This document shows positions 24,391-34,358 of a stretch of 64,000 bases of DNA, piece after piece. The translations under genes were made by a program, and so were the position numbers. Below the pieces are notes generated by a model that saw only the letters and a program-made list of their open reading frames with translations, was not told where the DNA came from and did no database searches. Position 1 is the first letter of the stretch. Every line of letters starts with the position of its first letter. Source of the stretch: Sequoia sempervirens (lineage: Eukaryota; Streptophyta; Pinopsida; Cupressales; Cupressaceae); assembly GCA_007258455.2 (NCBI GenBank), contig VDFB02270651.1, forward strand, positions 699,418,217 through 699,482,216, in the 5' to 3' direction.

Positions 24391-26383
24391 TGTTGTGCAG
24401 TTTTGCACACACGCCCCATTGAAAGCGGGGACCCTCTTTTTGCTCTAGCTTTTGGCCTCTTAATTTTATTGATTTCATTGTCTTTGGAGGTCCTCAGATG
24501 TTCATCTTGCTTGCCCAAGTGATTTCCCCAGGTTGCACTTTGAAAAAACTAGGTTTTGAACAAAATCCGGGATTTTCCAGTCCGGCTGGAATTTCCCATA
24601 ATCCTGTCCGGCTGGAATTTCCCATAATCCTGTCTGCCTGGAATTTCCCGGATTGGCTTTTGGTGTCTTTTGGCCCCTTAATTTTATTGATTTCATTGTC
24701 TTTGGGGGTCCTTAGATGTTTATCTTGCTTGTCCAGGTCCTTCCCCAGAGTTGTGCTTTGGAAAAACTAGGTTTTGAACAAAATCCGGGATTTTCCAGTC
24801 CGGCTGGAATTTCCCATAATCCTGTCCGCCTGATTTTTTCTGGATTCCTGTCCACTTGGATTTTTTCGGATTCTGGTCTAGAATCCGCCTGGCCTGGATT
24901 TTCCCGGATTTTCCTCTTTGTCTGGTTTCCCGAAAGCGGAAATTTTCGAAAATAACTTTTTTTTTCCAAAATGGAAATTTTTTAAAATGATCACGAAAAT
25001 GAAAATTTCTTGAGATAAAAAAAATTGAAGCCAAAAGTTTCAAGAAATGGAAAAATTCTAAAATGGAAAGTTTATTATAAAATGTAAGTTTTTCTTAAAG
25101 GCCAAAATTTTATTCAAATTTAATTTGAACATGTGGGCTATTAATGATGATATCTTTTTTTCAGGACTAAGCAAATATTAAAAGGGGGACTTGCATATGG
25201 ATTCGTGCCAAAGAGGGAAATCTGGAAATGTTCAATTTAAATTTTCAAAAGTGGGACCTGCCTAAGAATCCATGCCAAAACTGTCTATAGCTGGAGGACT
25301 TTCTGGAAGCACGTGAATCTGATCTTGCTGGAGATCATGGGCCAACATGGATAATATTCATGCATTTAATGCAAATCTTGTCCTATTTTGAAATTCTCCT
25401 GGCCGACCTGTTTTGGGGCCAGTTATTGTTGTAAAATCTAATTAGGCCGACCTGTTTTGGGGCCAGTTATTATTGTAAAATCTAATCGGGCCGACATGTT
25501 TGAGGTTCTCTATAAATGGCATTTGTGCCTCATTTGTAAGGGGAGATTTTAGGAGTTAGTCTAGGCCAGAATTGGCAAGTAGTTTTCGGAATTAGCTGTA
25601 GGAGATGAGAGACTTGAAATTGTTATGTAATGCTGGAGAAGTAATGCAATTGGATTGTTGATTTGGCAAACTTTGTATCTATTTTCAACAGTTTTTATGG
25701 TTTCTCATTCTTGATTCTCAGATGTTAGATGTTAGATGTTAGATTTCAGCTCTTTTACAGTGATGGTGAAATGTTAATGATGTTGATCGATTTCCGGTCC
25801 ATACTTTTAGCAATTTGTTGATTGTAGATTGCTGTGTAAAGTTAGTCTGGGCCTCACTTCTGTGCTAAGTTCAACTGTGAATGTTTGTTTACATTGTGCC
25901 AGCAGCTGGGTATGTGAATGAGTGTTCAAAGTCTGAAAATCTTCAGATTTCCCCAGAAGATCACACCATTTCTGTGTAGTTGCAGGTTTTTCCTTGAACA
26001 AGCAGAGATCGGTTTTATTGGGGATCTGTCTATTTGCAGCTTTCATCATTATTGTGATTGATCTTAGGAGTTCGAATAGAATAGAATCTCTCTAAACCCT
26101 TATCTCTTTTGCTGTTCATTTTGAATCTGGGTTAGTTCTAGGATTGAAAGCATCACCATATTGTTGCATCTGATGAAAATTCACTTCTAGCATTGCTCAT
26201 TCGTAAGGCCCCTTGTGATTACCAGCATTTTCACATATTATCTGAGTTGTTTATGCATTGTCATGACCTGACACCCGAGAGACCTTGGGGTGATTTTTAG
26301 TAACTTGTTAAAAATTACCTTTCAAGAGAGATAGAATATTGCATTCTGTCTGAGTTGTTGCTGTGCAGAAAACACCATCAACA
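24391..26383 (+). repeat. C LTR A (5')
   Basis: This is a 1,993-bp LTR. Its U3 contains a 218-bp tandem duplication (24,450-24,667 and from 24,668) with repeated gtccggctggaatttccc words, and a 44-bp tandem repeat (25,401, 25,445, 25,489) carrying GCCGAC just before the TATA box at 25,511. A small gatgtta repeat lies at ~25,720. Long open frames here are repeat by-products. Confidence 0.93.
25401..25518 (+). promoter_or_regulatory. C LTR A promoter: three GCCGAC cores at 44-bp spacing, then TATA
   Basis: ggccgacctgttttggggcc repeats at 25,401 and 25,445, with a third partial unit at 25,489 (cgggccgacatg). GCCGAC therefore starts at 25,402, 25,446 and 25,490. The TATA box (ctctataaatggc) starts at ~25,511. 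GCCGAC matches the known DRE/CRT core (A/GCCGAC) bound by DREB/CBF AP2 proteins. A response to cold or drought is inferred, not shown. Confidence 0.65.
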
Positions 26384-26403
26384 GATTGGCGCTAGAGGGA
26401 GGG
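26384..26403 (+). other. C primer-binding site, first copy
   Basis: The sequence gatTGGCGCTAGAGGGAGGG directly follows the LTR end ATCAACA, as expected for a PBS. The tRNA is not assigned. Confidence 0.75.
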
Positions 26404-26478
26404 CGAACAAGGTGGCATTGCTGGAAGATTGAATGAGCCTCTATGTTGAAAATATGAAAATTCAAGTTCTGAGTCAAG

Positions 26479-28086
26479 ATGGAAAAGCAGCGTTATGTTT
26501 TTTATAATGGAAACAGTCTTCAGATCGAGTTTTTTCAAATTTGTAAGTCATTGAATAGGAGGATAAATCAATGGAATGACAAGGGTTTACATCATTGTGC
26601 ATTTTCAGACAAGTGTAGGCTTCATAATACCTGTAGACACAATGAGTTTGAATGCTTGGCCTTTCTAGACAATATTGAGAGGGTTTTGCAAAGGAACCTT
26701 TTCATGCAAAACTTGTCTGAACCACTAGCCTCCTTAGATCTGAGGTTTATTGATGTTGCAGTTGAGGCATTTACACAAATAGTTGAAGGTCAATTTGCTA
26801 GTGGTAAGTGCTTGCATGATTTCCTTTCATCAAAATGGTGCAGAGTCCATGATGCAGCCCATTCAGAGTTCATCTATCATTTGTGTGGGGACATTATCTT
26901 TAAAGTTGGAGAATACCTGGAGTGGAAAGGTGAGTTAAGCAAAGAATGCACTGCAGAAGGGCTAACTAGTTCTGGATCCAGGGATGGCATTGCAACTGAT
27001 GTTGACGTGACTTTGGAAGGAACTGGGTGTCATGAAGATGAATCTGAGGCATCAAAGATAATAGAGGAACACTCAAGTGAAAAATCACCTATGGAGATCA
27101 AGGAGGATGTTCTTGTTGAGGCTAGTCAAGTTCCGAAAAACATAGTGGAGGCTGAACAAGAAGTTCCCCTACAGGCTCTTCCTTTCCAAGACGAAGATGT
27201 GATACAGACCAGATACAAAGAGTTTGTTGCCAGAATTATAAGAGATTGGTCAAGCCTAGGTTTTGGAGTCTACCTAGAGGAACTGTTGTTACCAGCTTGG
27301 TGCAGGATACATGAGGAAGAGCATTCAGAATTCACCTGTTTCCAGTGTCAGACAGTCATAAAGGAGGTGAGGGAACAAGTACAGCTATTCTTACATGCAA
27401 ATGATACACAGACAGATGCATCAGACAAGTCTCTGACTGGGGAATGTCAACCAGTTGCTGATGAACGTCTTGAAGAACACGAGGAGACACTCAGTGAAGT
27501 GATCAACGTTCCTGATGATTGTGATCAAGAATTCGAGCTAGTGCCAATAGAAGATGAATTCAGGGAGTCTTCTCATTTATCAAATTCTGTTTTTCCTCAG
27601 CTTATTGATGAACTGCACAATGAAAACTCACAGATTCTATGCACTATTGATGGGGTAGCTAATGTGGTTCATGCTAATGTGCAGGAAAATATGAATGATG
27701 TTGAAAACAGAAATGTTGCAGTCAGTATTGGTGAACATGCTCCAACTTCTCCAGGTGAGAATGTGCTGGAAGATCAATCTGTGATACCTTCGGATGAGCA
27801 TCCTGCTGAGGAAATTGTTGTACAAGATAATGCCCCTGCGTTTTCACTGTTGATCCCTCATGGAAATACTCAAACAGGTGAAAAGTTCCATGTTTTTAGG
27901 TCTGAAAGTCTTCGATATGAATTTCACTCTGCATCATGTAATGATTCCTCTAATTCTATCTTGCATGTTTCAAATGCAAGTGGAATATTGCACCATCAAT
28001 GGAGACCCCCTGATGACACTATGATCAACTCTTCACAAGTGCAGGATGATGAACACAACATTCAGTCTGCAGAAATGCAAAATTAG
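26479..28086 (+). pseudogene. C ORF, first copy, truncated by a stop (535 aa)
   Basis: This is the same protein as the second copy at 31,446 but ended by TAG at 28,084-28,086, where the second copy has CAG (Gln). The frame continues open beyond the stop to 28,395. Module 2 of the Cys/His series has lost a cysteine: FIYHLCGD here against FICRSCGD in the other copy, three changes all of C-to-T or G-to-A type. Other differences from copy 2 are mostly amino-acid changing (about twenty by eye, against fewer than ten silent), as expected for neutral decay. The start ATG is 95 bp after the LTR end, just past the PBS. The function is unknown. Confidence 0.75.
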
Positions 28087-28395
28087 GCTGTTTCTTTCTT
28101 TGGTGGAAATTCTGAATCTTGTCAATTTGATTATGGAGATTTAGGAAAGACAACTTGCTTATGGGTCAAGCATGGTCCTGATGAGTTGCCTCAACTATTA
28201 ATTATTCCTAGCTATGGGGTTGAGTTTGCATGCTGCAATATGGAGATTCATTTTTCTGAATATAAAGACAAGTTTGCATTTCTGAGGACTGTTACCTTCA
28301 CCTTATTGCTTGTCCATGCATTGATTAATCATGTGGGGATGAGTCTCAGTTCATCCTGTCTGATCATGAGCCACTTTGAGTCTCTCTGTACATAG

Positions 28396-29393
28396 TGTTG
28401 ATCTGAATAAATGCAGCTTGGTCTGCTTTTCTTTTACTTTTTTCTGTTTTGTTTTCTTTAGGATAGATTGCTTTAGTTTAGATGGCTTTTCCTTGCTTCT
28501 GTTTTGGCTAGTTTAGTTTGCTTTGGATTTCGGTTTGATTGTTTTGCTTCTCTAGCTTGGGTTTTCTATTTTCTGGTTGGGGAGGTGTCCTTCCTGTGCA
28601 ATAATTCTTTATTATCTGGGATTGTTCTAAGTGTTTTATTGATGGACTTTAGTCATGTGTCTTGAATTAATGGTCAAAGATCTTTTGTTGGTGTCAAGCA
28701 ATCTGAATGTCTGATTTAAAGAAAATGGGTCATTGGTCTGACTTGAATCTGAAGTATTCTGAAATCTTATATCCTTCATACATCTTAAGAATCTGAAGGT
28801 TGCAGTAGGGTCCTTGCAAGGTCTTGTTGGGTGAAAAATCATATTTCTGCTTCAGTGCCACTGTGGTTCTCAGCCCTGAGTGTGGACTTCACTGTTCACA
28901 GGTTGAAATGAAAAGAGTAAAAAAAAAAAAATTTAAAAAAAGAAAAGAAAAAAGAAAAAAAAAGAAAAAATATTGAGAGTAAGAGGAAAGAATTCAACTT
29001 ATCAGGAGTATCTGAACATCTCTACCGGGGCTATAGACGCCTGGCTGGTAGTAGAGCTATGTTCAGGAGAACTACAGCGATAACCTCGTCGGGGCTATGG
29101 ATGCCTGACTGGCAGCGAGGCTCTATCTAGGTTGCTTTTGGAGCTAGAATCTTTACGTAGCCCAACTTGACTGAGCTTGGTTTCTGCAGTAGCTTAAGGA
29201 GGGAAATGAATTCACTTGCACACACTTGAATTTTTCAGTTTATGGAAGGTCCAGTCTATCCTAGGTTCTGACTCTTTAATCTTGCATTTTGATTTGTTTG
29301 CTTGATAGGGAGATTGAAACCATAGATTCTGGGTTCATGATTCTTGTTTATCATCAAAATGCTCTGGAGCATTTTCCTAGCGGAGTCGCCATT
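28396..29393 (+). other. C internal segment 1, non-coding tail
   Basis: No ORF is supported. The tail contains an A-rich purine tract (28,919-28,976), a pair of GC-rich direct repeats (ccggggctatagacgcctgg at 29,025 and tcggggctatggatgcctga at 29,089, 64 bp apart) and, against the next LTR, cctagcggagtcgccatt (29,377-29,393). There is no classical polypurine tract at the LTR edge. Confidence 0.6.
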
Positions 29394-31350
29394 TGTTGTG
29401 CAGTTTTGCACACACGCCCCATTGAAAGCGGGGACCCTCTTTTTGCTCTAGCTTTTGGCCTCTTAATTTTATTGATTTCATTGTCTTTGGAGGTCCTTAG
29501 ATGTTCATCTTGCTTGCCCAAGTGATTTCCCCAGGTTGTGCTTCGAAAAAACTAGGTTTTGAACAAAATCCGGGATTTTCCAGTCCGGCTGGAATTTTCC
29601 ATAATCCTGTCCGGCTGGAATTTCCCATAATCCTGTCTGCCTGGAATTTCCTGGATTGGCTTTTGGTGTCTTTTGGCCCCTTAATTTTATTGCTTTCATT
29701 GCCTTTGGGGGTCCTTAGATGTTTATCTTGCTTGTCCAAGTCCTTCCCCCGAGTTGTGCTTCGGAAAAACTAGGTTTTGAACAAAATCCGGGATTTTCCA
29801 GTCCGCCTGGAATTTCTGTCATAATCCTGTCTGCTGGTTTTTCCGGATTCCTGTCCGCTGGAATCCGCCCGGATTTTCCTCTTTGTCTTTTTCCCGAAAT
29901 GAAAATTTTTTGAAAATGTTTTTTCCAAAATGGAAATTTTTAAAAGAAATGATCTGAAAATGAAAATTTCTTGAGATAAAAAATTGAAAATAAAATTTCC
30001 AAAAATGGAAAAAATTCTGAAAAATGGAAAGTTTCCTTATAAAAATGTAAGTTTTTTTAGAAAAAGTCAAAAATTTATTCGAATTTAATTTGAACATGTG
30101 GGCTATTAATGATGATATCTTTTTTTTCAGGACTAAGCAAATATTAAAAGGGGGACTTGCATATGGATTCGTGCCAAAAGAGGGAAATCTGGAAATGTTC
30201 AATTTAAATTTTCAAAGTGGGACCTGCCTAAGAATCCATGCCAAAACTGTCTACAGCTGGAGGACTTTCTGGAAGACATGTGAATCTTATCTTGCTGGAG
30301 ATCGTAGGCCGACATGGATAATATTCATGCATTTAATGCAAATCTTGTCCTATTTTGAAATTCTTCTGGCCGACCTGTTTTGGGGCCAGTTATTGTTGTA
30401 AAATCTAATTAGGCCGACCTGTTTTGGAGCCAGTTATTATTGTAAAATCTAATCGGGCCGACATGTTTGAGGTTCTCTATATATGGCATTTGTGCCTCAT
30501 TTGTAAGGGGAGATTTTAGGAGTTAGTCTAGGCCAGAATTGGCAAGTAGTTTTCAGAATTAGCTGTAGGAGATGAGAGACTTGAAATTGTTATGTAATGC
30601 TGGAGAAGTAATGCAATTGGATTATTGATTTGGCAAACTTTGTATCTATTTTCAACAGTTTTTATGGTTTCTCGTTCTTGATTCTCAGATATTAGATGTT
30701 AGATGTTAGATTTCATCTTTTTTACAGTGATGGTGAAATGTTAATGATGTTGATCGATTTCCGGTCCATACTTTTAGCAATTTGCTGATTGTAGATTGCT
30801 GTGTAAAGTTAGTCTGGGCCTCACTTCTGTGCTAAATTCAACTGTGAATGTTTGTTTACATTGTGCCAGCAGCTGGGTATGTGAATGAGTGTTCAAAGTC
30901 TGAAAATCTTCAGATTTCCCCAGAAGATCGCACCATTTCTATGTAGTTGCAAGTTTTTCCTTGATCAAGCAGAGATCGGTTTTATTGGGGATCTGTCTAT
31001 TTGCAGCTTTCATCATTATTGTGATTGATCTTAGGAGTTTGAATAGAATAGAATCTCTCTAAACCCTTATCTCTTTTGCTGTTCATTTTGAATCTGGGTT
31101 AGTTCTAGGATTGAAAGCATCACCATATTGTTGCATCTGATGAAAATTCACTTCCAGCATTGCTCATTCGTAAGGCCCCTTGTGATTACCAGCATTTTCA
31201 CATATTATCTGAGTTGTTTATGCATTGTCATGACCTGACACCTGAGAGACCTTGGGGTGATTTTTAGTAACTTGTTGAAAATTACCTTTCAAGAGAGATA
31301 GAATATTGCATTCTGTTTGAGTTGTTGCTGTGCAGAAAACACCATCAACA
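29394..31350 (+). repeat. C LTR B (middle)
   Basis: This 1,957-bp LTR is shared by both units of the dimer. It has GCCGAC at 30,369, 30,413 and 30,457 (44-bp period) plus one more at ~30,308 that is mutated to GCCAAC in LTRs A and C. The TATA box is ctctatatatggc at ~30,476. Confidence 0.93.
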
Positions 31351-31370
31351 GATTGGCGCTAGAGGGAGGG
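31351..31370 (+). other. C primer-binding site, second copy
   Basis: The sequence gatTGGCGCTAGAGGGAGGG follows LTR B and is identical to the copy after LTR A. Confidence 0.75.
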
Positions 31371-31445
31371 CGAACAAGGTGACATTGCTGGAAGATTGAA
31401 TGAGCCTCTATGTTGAAAATATGAAAATTCAAGTTCTGAGTCAAG

Positions 31446-33362
31446 ATGGAAAAGCAGCGTTATGTTTTTTATAATGGAAACAGTCTTCAGATCGAGTTTT
31501 TTCAAATTTGTAAGTCATTGAATAGGAGGATAAATCAATGGAATGGCAAGGGTTTACATCATTGTGCATTTTCAGACAAGTGTAGGCTTCATAATACCTG
31601 TAGACACAATGAGTTTGAATGCTTGGCCTTTCTAGACAATATTGAGAGGGTTTTGCAAAGGAACCTTTTCATGCAAAACTTGTCTGAACCACTAGCCTCC
31701 TTAGATCTGGGGTTTATTGATGTTGCAGTTGAGGCATTTACACAGATAGTTGAAGGTCAATTTGCTAGTGGTAAGTGCTTGCAGGATTTCCTTTCATCAA
31801 AATGGTGCAGAGTCCATGATGCAGCCCATTCAGAGTTCATCTGTCGTTCGTGTGGGGACATTATCTTTAAAGTTGGAGAATACCTGGAGTGGAAAGGTGA
31901 GTTAAGCAAAGAATGCACTGCAGAAGGGCTAACTAGTTCTGGATCCAGGGATGGCATTGCAACTGATGTTGACGTGACTTTGGAAGGAACTGGGTGTCAT
32001 GAAGATGAATCTGAGGCATCAGAGATAATAGAGGAACACTCAAGTGAAGAATCACCTACGGAGATCAAGGAGGATGTTCTTGTTGAGGCTAGTCAAGTTC
32101 CGAAAAACATAGTGGAGGCTGAACAAGAAGTTCCCCTACAGGCTCTTCCTTTCCAAGACGAAGATGTGATACAGACCAGATACAAAGAGTTTGTTGCCAG
32201 AATTATAAGAGATTGGTCAAGCCTAGGTTTTGGAGTCTACCTAGAGGAACTGTTGTTACCAGCTTGGTGCAGGATACATGAGGAAGAGCATTCAGAATTC
32301 ACCTGTTTCCAGTGTCAGACAGTCATAAAGGAGGTGAGGGAACAAGTACAGCTACTCTTACATGCAAATGATACACAGACAGATGCATCGGACAAGTCTC
32401 TGACTGAGGAATGTCAACCAGTTGCTGATGAACATCTTGAAGAACATGAGGAGACGCTCAGTGAAGTGATCAACGTTCCTTATGATTGTGATCAAGAATC
32501 CGAGCTAGTGCCAACAGAAGATGAATTCAGGGAGTCTTCTTATTTATCAAATTATGTTTTTCCTCAGCTTATTGATGAAATGCACAATGAAAACTCACAG
32601 ATTCTATGCACTATTGATGGGGTAGCTAATGTGGTTCATACTAATGTGCAGGAAAATATGAATGATGTTGAAAATAGAAATGTTGCAGTCAGTATTGGTG
32701 AACATGCTCCAACTTCTCCAGGTGAGAATGTGTTGGAAGACCAATCTGTGATACCTTCGGATGAGCATCCTGCTGAGGAAATTGTTGTACAAGATAATGC
32801 CCCTGCGTTTTCACTGTTGATCCCTCATGGAAATACTCAAACAGGTGAAAAGTTCCATGTTTTTAGGTCTGAAAGTCTTGGATATGAATTTCACTCTACA
32901 TCATGTAATGATTCCTCTAATTCTATCTTGCATGTTTCAAATGCAAGTGGAATATTGCACCATCAATGGAGACCCCCTGATGACACTATGATCAACTCTT
33001 CACAAGTGCAGGATGATGAACACAACATTCAGTCTGCAGAAATGCAAAATCAGGTTGTTTCTTTCTTTGCTGGAAATTCTGAATCTTGTCAATTTGATTA
33101 TGGAGATTTAGGAAAGACAACTTGCTTATGGGTCAAGCATGGTCCTGATGAGTTGCCTCAACTATTAATTATTCCTAGCTATGGGGTTGAGTTTGCATGC
33201 TGCAATATGGAGATTCATTTTTCTGAATATAAAGACAAGTTTGCATTTCTGAGGACTGTTACCTTCACCTTATTGCTTGTCCATGCATTGATTAATCATG
33301 TGGGGATGAGTCTCAGTTCATCCTGTCTGATCATGAGCCACTTTGAGTCTCTCTGTACATAG
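31446..33362 (+). CDS. C ORF, intact copy: unrecognised 638-aa protein with three Cys/His modules
   Basis: I do not recognise this protein. Its one clear feature is a module present three times. Residues 46-62 are CRLHNTCRHNEFECLAF; residues 121-136 CRVHDAAHSEFICRSC; residues 275-290 CRIHEEEHSEFTCFQC. Modules 2 and 3 share C-x2-H-x3-H-x4-C-x2-C and are each followed by I-x2/3-V. Module 1 has one extra residue and Phe for the last Cys. The pattern suggests metal binding (inference). Between and after the modules the protein is acidic and Ser/Glu-rich; residues ~590-620 are hydrophobic (FLRTVTFTLLLVHALINHVG), possibly a membrane segment. It occupies the usual place of gag, 95 bp after the LTR, with no pol. 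It could be a captured host gene or a diverged Gag. Confidence 0.65.
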   Translation: MEKQRYVFYNGNSLQIEFFQICKSLNRRINQWNGKGLHHCAFSDKCRLHNTCRHNEFECLAFLDNIERVLQRNLFMQNLSEPLASLDLGFIDVAVEAFTQIVEGQFASGKCLQDFLSSKWCRVHDAAHSEFICRSCGDIIFKVGEYLEWKGELSKECTAEGLTSSGSRDGIATDVDVTLEGTGCHEDESEASEIIEEHSSEESPTEIKEDVLVEASQVPKNIVEAEQEVPLQALPFQDEDVIQTRYKEFVARIIRDWSSLGFGVYLEELLLPAWCRIHEEEHSEFTCFQCQTVIKEVREQVQLLLHANDTQTDASDKSLTEECQPVADEHLEEHEETLSEVINVPYDCDQESELVPTEDEFRESSYLSNYVFPQLIDEMHNENSQILCTIDGVANVVHTNVQENMNDVENRNVAVSIGEHAPTSPGENVLEDQSVIPSDEHPAEEIVVQDNAPAFSLLIPHGNTQTGEKFHVFRSESLGYEFHSTSCNDSSNSILHVSNASGILHHQWRPPDDTMINSSQVQDDEHNIQSAEMQNQVVSFFAGNSESCQFDYGDLGKTTCLWVKHGPDELPQLLIIPSYGVEFACCNMEIHFSEYKDKFAFLRTVTFTLLLVHALINHVGMSLSSSCLIMSHFESLCT

Positions 33363-34358
33363 TGTTGATCTGAATAAATGCAGATTGGTCTGCTTTTCTT
33401 TTACTTTTTTCTGTTTTGTTTTCTTTAGGATGGATTGCTTTAGTTTAGATGGCTTTTCCTTGCTTTTGTTTTGGCTAGTTTAGTTTGCTTTGGATTTTGG
33501 TTTGATTGTTTTGCTTCTCTAGCTTGGATTTTCTATTTTCTGGTTGGGGAGGTGTCCTTCCTGTGCAATAATTCTTTATTATCTGGGATTGTTCTAAGTG
33601 TTTTATTGATGGACTTTAGTCATGTGTCTTGAATTAATGGTCAAAGATCTTTTGTTGGTGTCAAGCAATCTGAATGTCTGATTTAAAGAAAATGGGTCAT
33701 TGGTCTGACTTGAACTGAAGTATTCTGAAATCTTATATCCTTCATACATCTTAAGAATCTGAAGGTTGCAGTAGGGTCCTTGCAAGGTCTTGTTGGGTGA
33801 AAAATCATATTTCTGCTTCAGTGCCACTGTGGTTCTCAGCCCTGAGTGTGGACTTCACTGTTCACAGGTTGAAATGAAAAGAGTAAAAAAAAAAAAATTT
33901 AAAAAAAGAAAAAAAAAAGAAAAAAAAAGAAAAAATATTGAGAGTAAGAGGAAAGAATTCAACTTATCAGGAGTATCTGAACATCTCTACCGGGGCTATA
34001 GACGCCTGGCTGGTAGTAGAGCTATGTTCAGGAGAACTACAGCGATAACCTCATCGGGGCTATGGATGCCTGACTGGCAGCGAGGCTCTATCTAGGTTGC
34101 TTTTGGAGCTAGAATCTTTACGTAGCCCAACTTGACTGAGCTTGGTTTCTGCAGTAGCTTAAGGAGGGAAATGAATTCACTTGCACACACTTGAATTTTT
34201 CAGTTTATGGAAGGTCCAATCTATCATAGGTTCTGACTCTTTAATCTTGCATTTTGATTTGTTTGCTTGATAGGGAGATTGAAACCATAGATTCTGGGTT
34301 CATGATTCTTGTTTATCATCAAAATGCTCTGGAGCATTTTCCTAGCGGAGTCGCCATT
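33363..34358 (+). other. C internal segment 2, non-coding tail
   Basis: This is near-identical to 28,396-29,393: A-rich tract at 33,885-33,947, GC-rich direct repeats at 33,990 and 34,054, and cctagcggagtcgccatt next to LTR C. The open frame 33,790-34,095 runs through the A-rich tract and is probably not a gene. Confidence 0.6.

Noticed and set aside
24498..24969. Several 60-107 aa open frames on both strands in the C LTRs (also at 29,497-29,773 and 34,466-34,978)
   Set aside because: They fall in the U3 tandem repeat of an LTR, overlap on both strands and recur only because the LTR is repeated.
33790..34095. 101-aa ORF with a Lys/Arg run after the C ORF
   Set aside because: It crosses the A-rich tract; the equivalent frame is not open in the first copy, and no domain is seen.
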